A stretch of 64,000 nt of DNA from Bacteroidota bacterium. Lineage in GTDB: Bacteria > Bacteroidota > Bacteroidia > Cytophagales > Cyclobacteriaceae. Of this stretch, positions 46,092 through 54,671 are shown piece after piece (position 1 is the first letter of the stretch; each line of letters opens with the position of its first letter). Both the position numbers and the translations under genes were made by a program. Below the pieces are notes generated by a model, which saw only the letters and a list, made by a program, of their open reading frames with translations, was not told where the DNA came from and searched no databases. The stretch is from contig JAEYWY010000015.1 in NCBI GenBank assembly GCA_023428695.1, forward strand, positions 62,001 to 126,000, written 5' to 3'.

Positions 46092-48002
46092 TCACCTTGC
46101 CCTCAACCGCCAGATGTCATCATACTCCATCAGACCTTCGTCTACCAGTTCGCGAACAGCGTCGAGGAACAATTCCTGATCGGCAGGCGCAATGATCTCT
46201 TCCAGTTGCTCAAGGGTGAGCGGATTTTTTTTAACTATCGACAAGACTTCAATTCTCATGCCTTCAAGCGCGGACGCATTTTCACGCTTCCGGGAGGCTA
46301 TACACACATCGCAGATGCCGCAGGGGCGAATCGTTTTTTCATCGAAATACTGTTGAATCATCACCATCCTGCATTGGTGTGTGGACGTAACAAATTCAAC
46401 AATCGCCTCCATCTTCGTCGCTATGAGTTCCTTCCGTTGTTTAAGACGCCTGGTATCAAGCGGAAGGCGGTTGGCATCCTGACGCGGCAATATGAAAGTA
46501 AGCTGGGGACGATCATTCATCGGCTCATAGAGAATGACATGCAGTTCGTGCAGATGCTTAAGCGTTGCCGTCATTTCCCCCGGCGTGATATGTAATGCCG
46601 ACGCAAGATAGGACTCCGAAATCCTGACCATACCTCCATACAACTCGCCGCCATAAAGCCGCAGAATCATTTTGATAACCGGATCAAACCGTGCATTGGC
46701 AACCTGAAACTGATAGAGCTGCCCTTTGTCCATCAAAAGATACAAGTGCGACGGACTGTAGAAACTTTCGTTGAATCCAATCAGTCCCTCCTCCTCCAGT
46801 TTCTTCAAACCATTGTACACATCCGACACCGGAAGTTTGAACTTCTCGGCGAACTTGTGCAGATCAAAATCAAAACTCTGGCCTTCGCCGCTGCCTTCGG
46901 CAAGCTGAAAGTAATTCGCCAGACATTGATAGATCTTTTTCAACGCGGCTGGTTCGGGATGAGCCTGTTCCGTTTTGCGCTGCAGATTTGCAACGTCGGC
47001 GTCATTGTAAAGTACGACTGCGTATGCGCGTTTCTCATCGCGACCGGCGCGACCCGCTTCCTGATAATACGACTCGAGGTTTTCGGGCAGATCGAGGTGA
47101 ATTACAATACGCACATCGGGTTTGTCGATTCCCATTCCAAATGCGTTCGTCGAAACCATCACGCGTGTGCGATCATGTATCCAGTCGTCCTGGCGCTTTG
47201 CGCGTTCCTCCATGGACAAACCGGCATGGTAAAAGCTTGCGCTGATTTTCTTTCGCTGCAGCCACTCAGCAATTTCCTGTGTCGCCTTACGCGAGCGAAC
47301 ATAAATGATGGCACACCCACGTACTTTGGTCAGGATTTCCAAAAGCTTCTTCTCCTTCGTATCGGTTTTGCGTACCACAAACGAAAGGTTGTCTCGCGCA
47401 AATGATTTTCGAAAGACGTTGTCACCAGCACGGAACGCAAGTTTGTCGCGGATATCGTCCTGTACCTGTGCCGTTGCACTTGCCGTCAATGCGATGACGG
47501 GAACGTCGGGTTTGATTTCACGCAAGGCTGCGATCTCGAGATACGGTGGCCGGAAATCGTAACCCCATTGTGAAATACAATGCGCTTCGTCGATAGCGAT
47601 GAGTCCGACTTTCATTTTCTGAAACCGAACCAGGAATATTTCCGTCTTCAGGCGTTCCGGCGATACATAGAGAAACTTTATCGGCCCGTAAATACAATTA
47701 TCAAGAACGATATCGATTTCTGCGCGACTCATCCCCGAATAGATTGCCGCTGCCATGATCTCGCGTCGCTTTAGCTGTTCAACCTGGTCTTTCATCAATG
47801 CAATGAGCGGCGACACTACAATGCAGATGCCGTCGAGAATCATTCCGGGTACCTGGAAACAAACTGACTTCCCGCCTCCGGTAGGAAGAAGCGCGAGCGT
47901 GTCGTGGCCGGCAAGAACGGAATTGACAATATCCTCCTGCAACGGACGAAACTGGTCGTACCGCCAGTATTTTTTCAATATGGCAACAGGACTTTCCACC
48001 AA
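46092..48002 (-). CDS. recQ: RecQ-family ATP-dependent DNA helicase
   Basis: A 636-residue superfamily 2 helicase. Motif I is LLPTGGGKSVCFQVPG, motif II IDEAHCISQWGYDFRPPY, and motif VI region SYYQEAGRAGRDEKRAYAVV. After the helicase core come a zinc-binding domain (CRMVMIQQYF and CGICDVC near 525-560) and a short winged-helix-like C-terminus. I see no separate HRDC domain, which is common for Bacteroidota RecQ paralogues of this length. It unwinds DNA during recombination and repair. Confidence 0.93.
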   Translation of the reverse strand: MVESPVAILKKYWRYDQFRPLQEDIVNSVLAGHDTLALLPTGGGKSVCFQVPGMILDGICIVVSPLIALMKDQVEQLKRREIMAAAIYSGMSRAEIDIVLDNCIYGPIKFLYVSPERLKTEIFLVRFQKMKVGLIAIDEAHCISQWGYDFRPPYLEIAALREIKPDVPVIALTASATAQVQDDIRDKLAFRAGDNVFRKSFARDNLSFVVRKTDTKEKKLLEILTKVRGCAIIYVRSRKATQEIAEWLQRKKISASFYHAGLSMEERAKRQDDWIHDRTRVMVSTNAFGMGIDKPDVRIVIHLDLPENLESYYQEAGRAGRDEKRAYAVVLYNDADVANLQRKTEQAHPEPAALKKIYQCLANYFQLAEGSGEGQSFDFDLHKFAEKFKLPVSDVYNGLKKLEEEGLIGFNESFYSPSHLYLLMDKGQLYQFQVANARFDPVIKMILRLYGGELYGGMVRISESYLASALHITPGEMTATLKHLHELHVILYEPMNDRPQLTFILPRQDANRLPLDTRRLKQRKELIATKMEAIVEFVTSTHQCRMVMIQQYFDEKTIRPCGICDVCIASRKRENASALEGMRIEVLSIVKKNPLTLEQLEEIIAPADQELFLDAVRELVDEGLMEYDDIWRLRAR

Positions 48003-48053
48003 GTAAATTCCGAAGATAGAGAATTTCGCGATGTCGCGGTAAGCGAATGCTGC

Positions 48054-48827
48054 TTACCAGATAATGCGTTCTTTTCTTAAAAACGAGGCGATACCTTTCT
48101 TACAATCCTCGCTACCCCGGGCATCCGCATTCATTTTCGCAGCGTAGTCCAGTGCGTCGGACAAGGACATGCTATGAAGTTCTGCGATCATCTTTTTCGT
48201 AAGCCGCATGGAATTCGCCGAGTTTGAAGTAATCAGCTTCCGGGCAAACTCATACACGCGTGTCTCAAGTTCTTCCGCAGGTACGATCTCATTAATCAGG
48301 CGAAATTGTTTCGCTTGTTCCGCAGTAAGCGTGTCGCCCTGAAGCAAAAGTTGACGCGCTTTGCCCTCGCCAATCTTGCGGAGCAGAAACACCATAACGA
48401 TCGCGGGAATAAAACCAATCCGCACTTCCGTATAACCGAACTGCGCATGCGGAACGGCGAATGAAAAGTCACACACGGTCGCGAGACCGCAACCACCAGC
48501 AAGTGCATGCCCCTGGACACTGGCGATTACAACCTTATCCAGTGTATATATCTGGTAAAACAAATCCTTCAGGTGTTCGCTGTCGGCAAGGTTCTTTTCA
48601 TATGAATTGTTTTGCATTTCCTGCAGGTATGCGAGGTCGGCGCCGGAACAAAAAACGTCGCCCCGGGCCTGGAGTACGATCACTTTCACCGACTCATCGC
48701 GCTCAGCTAACGCAAGCGCGTCTTTTAGTTCCTGAACAAGGCCGTCGCTGAGTGCGTTGCGTTTCTCTGGCCGGTTAATGGTGATGTATCCGATACGATC
48801 GCGGGATTTGTATTCGACGTATTCCAT
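48054..48827 (-). CDS. Enoyl-CoA hydratase/isomerase family protein
   Basis: A 257-residue crotonase-fold enzyme from the ATG at 48827, 4 bases after the comEC stop; the upstream extension overlaps comEC and is unlikely. Core motifs: INRPEKRNALSDGLVQELKD, GDVFCSGADLAYLQEM (oxyanion hole), and ALAGGCGLATVCDFSFAVPH, followed by TEVRIGFIPAIVMVFL with the usual catalytic Glu position (YTEVRIGF). It acts on acyl-CoA thioesters; whether in fatty acid, methylglutaconyl-CoA or other degradation cannot be told. Confidence 0.9.
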   Translation of the reverse strand: MEYVEYKSRDRIGYITINRPEKRNALSDGLVQELKDALALAERDESVKVIVLQARGDVFCSGADLAYLQEMQNNSYEKNLADSEHLKDLFYQIYTLDKVVIASVQGHALAGGCGLATVCDFSFAVPHAQFGYTEVRIGFIPAIVMVFLLRKIGEGKARQLLLQGDTLTAEQAKQFRLINEIVPAEELETRVYEFARKLITSNSANSMRLTKKMIAELHSMSLSDALDYAAKMNADARGSEDCKKGIASFLRKERIIW

Positions 48828-48831
48828 AAAG

Positions 48832-50901
48832 TCAGAATTTTGCTTCAAACGCACCATGGTGAACCACGGAATGCACCCGAAGCTGTTCGGGTAATGAGTG
48901 AAGGGTTTTATCAGCTACAAAATATGAATAACTCCCGTCAAGAATGACGGTTCCGGCGCTAATTTTTCCCAAAACCGCCTCCGCACTGTATGAAACTCCT
49001 TTCGAAAGGATGAGAAAATCTACCGTAATCGTGTCTGCAACCTCGATCGCCCGGTCGAGATAAAGAATGGTCCGATCCCGGATACGGATGAGCTTACCTC
49101 CATTCAGTTCCCTCGCGAATACCTGCCCTTCCAATGGGCGAACCGCACTTCCACCATACATGCCGCGGGCCGGACTAATACTGAAGTCAACGACACGTTT
49201 TTCGTTGCGCATTGCTGAATCAAGAAAGGCATATACGATTCCATTGTCAATCACGTCAAAGGCCCCACCACGTACACTATACACGACGAGACGGCAGCCC
49301 GACAATCTTGTGTGTTGATACCACGAGTCGATGCCAAATCCCAAGATACAAATCCACGAAGCAATAAGGTATTTTCTGTTTCGGAGTTGGAAAAAGAGCA
49401 TCAACGTTACAATGCTTCCGGTGAGGAACAGGCATTGTAGCATCGAAATCTGAATATCGGAACGAACCGCATAAGGCAGTTGCTGAACTTTGAAAACCAG
49501 ATAATTGAGGAACGTTATGGCCAGGTTCTCAACCCACCCGACGATGGCAGCAACCGGTTCAAGCCAACCTACCGCGAGTAATGCAAGTCCGCCGGCAAGT
49601 ACCGCGGTTGACAACGGGATTATGAAAAGGTTGGCAAACAAAAAGTAATTTGGAAACTGGTGAAAGTAAAACAGCGTCAACGGTGTAGTGATCAACTGCG
49701 CAGCAATCGACACGGCGCTGATCTTCCACACTTCATCCCACACCCTACTTTCTGGTTCCCATAGCCGGTACAGCATGGGATGCAACCAAACGATTCCGAT
49801 CACAGCAAGATACGACAACTGAAATCCGACTGAGGCAATCAGGAACGGGTCGTACAGCAAAAGGCAAAACGCCGAAGACGCCAGCGTATTGAAAATGTTC
49901 GTCCTGTAATTCAACGGTCGGGCCAGAGCAAAAAAGGAAAACATCGCGACCGCACGCAGCACCGAAGGGGACAAGCCGGTTACACATGCATACCCCCAAA
50001 GCATGCACATGCTGACTAACATGAAAATCCATTTACCCCCCGCTGTCCGATTGAGCGGCTTCAATAAGATGGCGATGATCATGTAAAGAATTCCGACGTG
50101 CAGTCCGGAGACTGCCAGCACGTGCATCGCACCTGACGCAGCGTACGCACCGGTAAGTTCGTTGTCCAGATCTTCCGTGACACCAAGTACCAGCGCCTGC
50201 GCGATAGCAAGTTCGCGGTCACCGGCAATATGCCGCTCAAGGATAGAAAGAGCCCATATGCGGACTTTGATGGAATAATCCAGGATTGCACTGGGCGGAT
50301 CGTGACCAACGAGCTGCGCTTCACCGGATCGAATGAAGTGCTGATGAAAGATATTTCGCCATGAAAGGTAACGCTGATAATCGAACTGTCCGGGGTTTGC
50401 CGGTCCGGGTACAACGCGTGGGCTACCCTGAATCAGCAAGACATCGCCGTAGCGAAAAACCGCCGGGTCCGACTTTGGAAAATAAGCCATTACGCGTCCC
50501 GACGCATGATGCCATCGTCCGCTGTCGTATATGGCCCGGACCTGTAAAACCTGTCTCCATGAATTTGATTTTTCTTCAGCCTGAGCAACCGCTACCGCTG
50601 TATAGCGGGTTATCTTATCCACACGTGAAATATGATCTTCCCACCTATCCTGCCGGTGAAGTGCAGCATTCATGTAACCGCATATGAATACAACAGTCAG
50701 TCCGGTGAAACCGGGATTGATCATGTAACGACGGCGGCGTTCGTTTATGAAAACGATCAGAAAATATGCTGTCGTCAGTACAAGTACGAGAATAAATCCA
50801 GTACCTGTATCAACAACGTCTGGAAAAACAATGTTGAGAATAATCCCGGCGATAAAAGCAGCCGTGATCCTGACGAATGCGTAAGGAATCCAGTAGAACA
50901 T
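48832..50901 (-). CDS. comEC: ComEC/Rec2-family membrane protein
   Basis: A 689-residue polytopic membrane protein. The N-terminus is a DUF4131-like domain (about 20-170), then the competence domain with AYAASGAMHVLAVSGLHVGI, VTGLSPSVLRAVAMFSFFAL and YDPFLIASVGFQLSYLAVIG, which are diagnostic. The C-terminal about 170 residues are soluble, but the metallo-beta-lactamase motif HxHxDH is absent. ComEC transports single-stranded DNA in natural transformation. The missing nuclease-like domain is common in Bacteroidota versions. Confidence 0.9.
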   Translation of the reverse strand: MFYWIPYAFVRITAAFIAGIILNIVFPDVVDTGTGFILVLVLTTAYFLIVFINERRRRYMINPGFTGLTVVFICGYMNAALHRQDRWEDHISRVDKITRYTAVAVAQAEEKSNSWRQVLQVRAIYDSGRWHHASGRVMAYFPKSDPAVFRYGDVLLIQGSPRVVPGPANPGQFDYQRYLSWRNIFHQHFIRSGEAQLVGHDPPSAILDYSIKVRIWALSILERHIAGDRELAIAQALVLGVTEDLDNELTGAYAASGAMHVLAVSGLHVGILYMIIAILLKPLNRTAGGKWIFMLVSMCMLWGYACVTGLSPSVLRAVAMFSFFALARPLNYRTNIFNTLASSAFCLLLYDPFLIASVGFQLSYLAVIGIVWLHPMLYRLWEPESRVWDEVWKISAVSIAAQLITTPLTLFYFHQFPNYFLFANLFIIPLSTAVLAGGLALLAVGWLEPVAAIVGWVENLAITFLNYLVFKVQQLPYAVRSDIQISMLQCLFLTGSIVTLMLFFQLRNRKYLIASWICILGFGIDSWYQHTRLSGCRLVVYSVRGGAFDVIDNGIVYAFLDSAMRNEKRVVDFSISPARGMYGGSAVRPLEGQVFARELNGGKLIRIRDRTILYLDRAIEVADTITVDFLILSKGVSYSAEAVLGKISAGTVILDGSYSYFVADKTLHSLPEQLRVHSVVHHGAFEAKF

Positions 50902-50960
50902 AGCTAACGGTTTCCGGGCGTTGCGCCCGATTCAACTAATATACAACGGTACGGGTATGC

Positions 50961-51941
50961 TCAGGAACCCTGTTCTTCAGTGTCCTTCTCCGAACTGTCC
51001 CGTGAATATGCTTCTATGATTTCGCGAACAAGTTTGTGTCGAACAACGTCCTTCTCCGACAATTCAATAAATCCGATACCCTTAACGCCTTGCAGAATTC
51101 GCATCGCCTCCTTCAGCCCCGAACGCTGTTTACCCGGCAAGTCGATCTGCGTTGCGTCACCTGTGATAATCATCTTTGAATCGGGACCCATACGCGTGAG
51201 GAACATTTTCATTTGCATGGGTGTCGTATTCTGCGATTCGTCAAGCAGGATGAATGCATTGTTCAATGTCCGACCGCGCATGTACGCAAGCGGAGCAATC
51301 TCAATGATCTCGCGCTCCATGTAGTACTGAAGTTTCTCATACGGGATCATGTCGTTCAACGCATCGTATATCGGCCGCAGATACGGATCAATCTTTTCCT
51401 TGAGATCCCCGGGAAGGAAACCCAGGTTCTCCCCGGCCTCAACGGCGGGTCTTGTAATAATGATTTTCTTGACAGACTTGTTCTTCAGCGCGCGAACCGC
51501 CATGGCTACGGAGATGTACGTCTTTCCTGTACCGGCGGGACCAAGGGCAAAGACAAGATCGTTATCCTTCACCAGTTCAACGAGTTTTTGCTGGTTAACC
51601 GTCTTCGGTTTGATGGGCGCGCCCTTCGTTCCGTAAACAATCACATCTTCGCCGGTGTTCTGGCGCTGATCCGGCAACGCGATTTCCTGCTCACGCGAAA
51701 TATAGTTCTGAACGTTCTCTTCGGTTACACGGCCGTATTTGTGATAATGATCGATCAGCGCGTTCAGAATGTCGTCAATCTGAACGATTTCTGAAGTCGA
51801 TCCTTTTATATGAATCTGGTTCCCGCGCGACACGATCCTGCTCTTCGGGAACGCGGCTGCGAGGGTGTCGATGGTTTTGTTACCAACGCCAAGGAAATCA
51901 ATCAGGGAAATGTTTTCGAGCGTTACGGTTTTTTCGATCAA
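50961..51941 (-). CDS. PhoH family protein
   Basis: A 326-residue ATPase. The Walker A motif is ALGPAGTGKTYISVAMAVRA (about 138-157), and Walker B and following are NAFILLDESQNTTPMQMKMF. The N-terminal region (about 1-100) is the KH-like start seen in PhoH-like proteins (FPKSRIVSRGNQIHIKG). It starts at a TTG: MIEKTVTLENISLIDFLGVG at the N-terminus aligns with relatives at this position and there is no nearby ATG. PhoH proteins act in RNA metabolism; the exact role is not settled. Divergent from the SAM adenosyltransferase gene. Confidence 0.92.
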   Translation of the reverse strand: MIEKTVTLENISLIDFLGVGNKTIDTLAAAFPKSRIVSRGNQIHIKGSTSEIVQIDDILNALIDHYHKYGRVTEENVQNYISREQEIALPDQRQNTGEDVIVYGTKGAPIKPKTVNQQKLVELVKDNDLVFALGPAGTGKTYISVAMAVRALKNKSVKKIIITRPAVEAGENLGFLPGDLKEKIDPYLRPIYDALNDMIPYEKLQYYMEREIIEIAPLAYMRGRTLNNAFILLDESQNTTPMQMKMFLTRMGPDSKMIITGDATQIDLPGKQRSGLKEAMRILQGVKGIGFIELSEKDVVRHKLVREIIEAYSRDSSEKDTEEQGS

Positions 51942-52034
51942 CGAATTATCGGTTTTTGGTTTGAAATAATATGACTTAAAAATGTTTTATTTTGGCATCG
52001 TAATATTAATGAATATCCCCGGCAGCTTCAACAC

Positions 52035-52808
52035 ATGGCCATAGTCACTCTGCTTACCGACTCCGGCGAAAACGACCATTACGTGGCTGCTATCCGGGCA
52101 AAGCTTATCAGTATTAATCCCGGACTTCGCCTCGAAGATATCAGTCACAACGTTAAGTCGGCCGACATTGGCCACGCTGCGTTCATTCTGCGTTCAGTCT
52201 TCCGTGACTTTCCCGCGGGTACCGTTCACCTCGTAGGGGTCGACGCCATCGGTGGCCGCGACGATGCTTACATTGCCCTGCAACTTGAAGACCATTATTT
52301 CGTGGGAAGCGACAACGGGTTGTTCGGACTCATCTCCGACAAGCCTCATCAACAGGTGGTCGACCTGAACAGCATCAATACAATTCACACAACGTTTCCG
52401 GAACGCGATGTGTTCGCCCCGGCTGCAGCAAAATTAGCGAGTGGTATGCCGATAACCAACCTCGGCAAGCCAATGCCTTCGTTTAAAAAGCTGCTGGATC
52501 GCCAGGTTAAGGCCACGAAAAAAGGCATTACCGGAACCGTCATTCGGGTCGATAACATGGGTAATTTGATCACCAATATCCCGAAAGAGGCATTTGACGT
52601 GCTGAGCAAGGGTCGCGGGTACACCGTCCAGTTTGGTGGCGAAAAATTCCGGAGGATTCACCAGCAATATAATCAGGCTGACCAGGGCGAATGTTTTATC
52701 ATTTTCAACAGCCTCAACCTCCTGGAAATCGGGATCTACCGCGGCAACGCTTCCGAACTCCTGGGTCTCGAATACGACAGTTCCGTCAACATTATCTTTG
52801 ACGAATGA
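52035..52808 (+). CDS. SAM hydroxide adenosyltransferase (DUF62 family)
   Basis: A 257-residue protein of the SAM hydroxide adenosyltransferase/chlorinase/fluorinase superfamily. The N-terminus is MAIVTLLTDSGENDHYVAAI with RAKLISINPGLRLEDISHNV, followed by FVGSDNGLFGLI, and the C-terminal VIRVDNMGNLITNIP. Most bacterial members convert S-adenosylmethionine and water to adenosine and methionine; halogenases are a specialised branch. The His (DISHNV) is usual for the hydrolase branch. The last 4 bases overlap the next gene. Confidence 0.9.
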   Translation: MAIVTLLTDSGENDHYVAAIRAKLISINPGLRLEDISHNVKSADIGHAAFILRSVFRDFPAGTVHLVGVDAIGGRDDAYIALQLEDHYFVGSDNGLFGLISDKPHQQVVDLNSINTIHTTFPERDVFAPAAAKLASGMPITNLGKPMPSFKKLLDRQVKATKKGITGTVIRVDNMGNLITNIPKEAFDVLSKGRGYTVQFGGEKFRRIHQQYNQADQGECFIIFNSLNLLEIGIYRGNASELLGLEYDSSVNIIFDE

Positions 52809-53095
52809 CAGTAGTCAGAATAGTACGCATGCATTTCAGTCCGGAGACGGCCGCAACCTTTTTGGCAATCTTCGAAAAGAACAAGGAAGCGATCCGCAAC
52901 TTTTCGGGCTGCACCCACCTTGAGCTGCTCCGCGACCACCGCTCACCGGACACCTACGCGACGCTGAGTCACTGGAACCGCGTCGAAGATCTGGAAGCCT
53001 ACCGCAATTCCGACCTTTTTACGGGCGTTTGGTCCCAGGTAAAGCCGCTGTTCGTTGCAAGAACGGAGGCGGTGACGTATGTGAAAAATTTATAA
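52805..53095 (+). CDS. Antibiotic biosynthesis monooxygenase-like protein
   Basis: A 96-residue protein of the dimeric alpha-beta barrel ABM family: MTVVRIVRMHFSPETAATFL, FSGCTHLELLRDHRSPDTYA, then SHWNRVEDLEAYRNSDLFTG. It overlaps the preceding stop (ATGA), so the two are coupled. Family members include heme-degrading or quinol-modifying enzymes and many unknown ones. No oxygenase activity can be assigned from sequence. Confidence 0.88.
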   Translation: MTVVRIVRMHFSPETAATFLAIFEKNKEAIRNFSGCTHLELLRDHRSPDTYATLSHWNRVEDLEAYRNSDLFTGVWSQVKPLFVARTEAVTYVKNL

Positions 53096-53202
53096 TTCAA
53101 GGAATTTCTGATTTCGGATTGGAGGGGAGCAGGTCGGTAATGAACTAACAAAGAAGACCATGGACGGAATGCCTTATTTAGCCAGTTCATGTGAAAATTT
53201 CC

Positions 53203-53210
53203 TATCTTTA
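53203..53210 (+). promoter_or_regulatory. Possible -7 box for the MntA remnant
   Basis: TATCTTTA, one base off TAnnTTTG, lies 3 bases before the ATG at 53214. This would be another nearly leaderless start. The -33 element is not clear. Confidence 0.3.
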
Positions 53211-53213
53211 ATT

Positions 53214-53517
53214 ATGCAACTTTCGAATTCTCAAAAGGAGGCACTTAGGCGGTATTTCTCCAGAAAACCCGTTCGAAGGGCTTATATTTTTGGGTCTTAC
53301 GTGAGAAACGAAGCTGATTCGGCAAGTGATATCGATATCTTGGTTGAATTGGATCACAGCCGCCCGATCGGGATGGCTTTTTTCACGTACAAAGAAAGAA
53401 TTAGAACAACTACTCCAGACCAAAGTCGACTTGGTCACTTCAGAAGGACTGTCCCGGTATATCAGGCCTTATATTGACCGTGAGAAAGTCTTGATCTATG
53501 AAAGGACCGCTGCCTGA
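53214..53517 (+). pseudogene. mntA: MntA-like antitoxin nucleotidyltransferase, frameshifted
   Basis: The first frame starts MQLSNSQKEALRRYFSRKPV and holds the minimal nucleotidyltransferase motif IFGSYVRNEADSASDIDILV, i.e. GSx10DxD. In MntA this motif adds AMP to the HepT toxin and neutralises it. At a run of six T (53378-53383) the frame is lost, and the homologous sequence goes on one base later as RTKKELEQLLQTKVDLVTSE, then the end YERTAA at 53517. A single extra T explains it: removing one T would restore AFSRTKKELEQ. The distal half overlaps the hepT start by 20 bases. Confidence 0.8.
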
Positions 53518-53860
53518 CAAAGTCCGCGTCCGGCACATTCTTGACGCAATTGCTGAAGTTCAAAGATATATTGAGGGGTTTCGATTGAGGACTTCCTTGC
53601 AAACTCGGAGAAGCGGTTTGCGACAATAAAGCAGATTGAGATTATTGGGGAGGCATGCAACAACATCAGCGACAACGTGAGGGATGATAATCCGGAGATC
53701 CCATGGAAATTGATTCGGGGCTTTCGTAATATTTCAATTCACGAATACTTTGGCGTTGACTTTCAAATAGTCTGGGAAATTGCCACAAATGACCTTCCGT
53801 CGCTACAGAGACAGTTTAATGACGTTTGGAATAGATTAGAACAACTGCCACCGAATAGCT
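53498..53860 (+). pseudogene. hepT: HepT-like toxin (DUF86), frameshifted and missing its stop
   Basis: The frame begins MKGPLPDKVRVRHILDAIAE with QRYIEG, then is lost at a run of four G (53575-53578). One missing base there would restore GVSIEDFLANSEKRF. The continuing frame holds QIEIIGEACNNISDN, EIPWKLIRGFRNISIHEYFG and VDFQIVWEIATNDLPSL. The catalytic Rx4HxY motif (RNISIHEY) is intact. After RLEQL, where HepT proteins end, there is no stop: the frame runs on into the tRNA-Leu antisense until 54057. So the 3' end appears replaced. HepT is an RNase of type VII toxin-antitoxin systems. Confidence 0.75.
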
Positions 53861-53908
53861 ACCATAGATGTAGCTTCTCGCTATGCTGGCGATGGCGTAA
53901 GTGTAGTA

Positions 53909-53953
53909 CAAAGGTGGGTCCCGATGGCTATCGGGACGAACCCACACTCCCGA
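53909..53953 (-). repeat. Partial copy of the tRNA-Leu 3' end with palindrome inserted
   Basis: The plus strand reads CAAAGGTGGG, then the palindrome TCCCGATGGCTATCGGGA (53919-53936), then CGAACCCACACTCCCGA. The two outer parts repeat the T-arm and variable-arm end of the adjacent tRNA gene, in the same order. In the tRNA only AAT stands where the palindrome sits. It looks like a duplicated attachment-type end plus a small palindromic insertion. Confidence 0.8.
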
Positions 53954-53959
53954 TGAATG

Positions 53960-54041
53960 TACCAAAGGTGGGAATCGAACCCACACTCCCGAAGGAACAC
54001 GATTTTGAGTCGTGCGCGTCTACCAATTCCGCCACTTTGGC
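53960..54041 (-). tRNA. tRNA-Leu (anticodon CAA)
   Basis: On the minus strand the gene begins GCCAAAGTGGCGGAATTGG and ends in CCCACCTTTGGT plus discriminator A; CCA is not encoded. The acceptor GCCAAAG pairs with CTTTGGT (one G-U). The anticodon loop reads CTCAAAA between the CACGA/TCGTG stem, i.e. anticodon CAA, decoding UUG. The variable arm is long (GTTCC-TTCG-GGAG type), as in tRNA-Leu. Length 82 without CCA. Confidence 0.92.
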
Positions 54042-54342
54042 AAATGTCCATTTCTGATGGAACGGGTCGCAAATATAAACAAATGAATCGCTCGAGGTAG
54101 TTTTCCAGTCCCAAAATTCACCCAAAATCCCAGGGGTATGTATGTTCCAAAATGCCAGCCGTCTTAATGGCAGCGAGTGAAACCAAGTTGACTTTCAGAA
54201 TTCAGATCCGTTGCTGGTTATCCACTGGAGGTTTCCCCCGGAAACCAAATCATCGCGTTGGGGACTCATGTTTTGCATTTCGGAAAACAAATAAGGGGAC
54301 ATTCTGCGATTGCGGTACTTTAATCATGTGAATACCAGCGCA
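54042..54342. other. Intergenic stretch, no gene seen
   Basis: About 300 bases between tRNA-Leu and the DUF4236 gene. Apart from the tRNA promoter box at 54070-54077, I see no gene, tRNA or clear repeat here. Confidence 0.5.
54070..54077 (-). promoter_or_regulatory. -7 box of tRNA-Leu
   Basis: On the minus strand TATATTTG, an exact TAnnTTTG match, 28 bases before the tRNA 5' end. A -33 TTTG is not obvious. Confidence 0.5.
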
Positions 54343-54660
54343 ATGAGTTTTCGATACCAGAAACGAATTAATCTCGGCAAGGGTGCCGGACTCAATGTGA
54401 GCAAATCCGGAGTATCAGGCAGCGTGCGCAGTCGTCGTGGATCAATCGGGACAAGAGGGTTCTCAATCAGAACCGGAATCCCCGGACTAACATTCCGAAC
54501 CTCGTGGGGGAAAAGCAAGAATGGGTTAATCGTACTGGTTATTGTAGGAGTGATAGCCTTCGCCGGACTGGTGCTGTACAATCTCGTTAAGCTATTTGCC
54601 TTCTTAGCCACCCGTTCCCATGTGGCAATCAAGAGTAGCATAGGGAAGAAAAGACCATAA
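54343..54660 (+). CDS. DUF4236 membrane protein
   Basis: A 105-residue protein from the ATG at 54343; an upstream TTG at 54310 is less likely because SFRYQKRINLGKGAGLNVSK is the family's usual N-terminus. The DUF4236 signature continues SGVSGSVRSRRGSIGTRG. A hydrophobic helix follows at about 63-82 (GLIVLVIVGVIAFAGLVLYN). The family function is unknown; many members are near phage or stress loci. It is first of four closely packed plus-strand genes. Confidence 0.85.
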   Translation: MSFRYQKRINLGKGAGLNVSKSGVSGSVRSRRGSIGTRGFSIRTGIPGLTFRTSWGKSKNGLIVLVIVGVIAFAGLVLYNLVKLFAFLATRSHVAIKSSIGKKRP

Positions 54661-54671
54661 TCACGAAGGAA

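Noticed and set aside
46746..47405. 219-codon frame antisense to recQ
   Set aside because: A mirror of the recQ codon pattern; recQ is clearly the coding strand.
52035..52808. Fluorinase or chlorinase
   Set aside because: Belongs to the same superfamily, but the DISHNV region and the housekeeping setting fit the common hydroxide (SAM-hydrolysing) branch.
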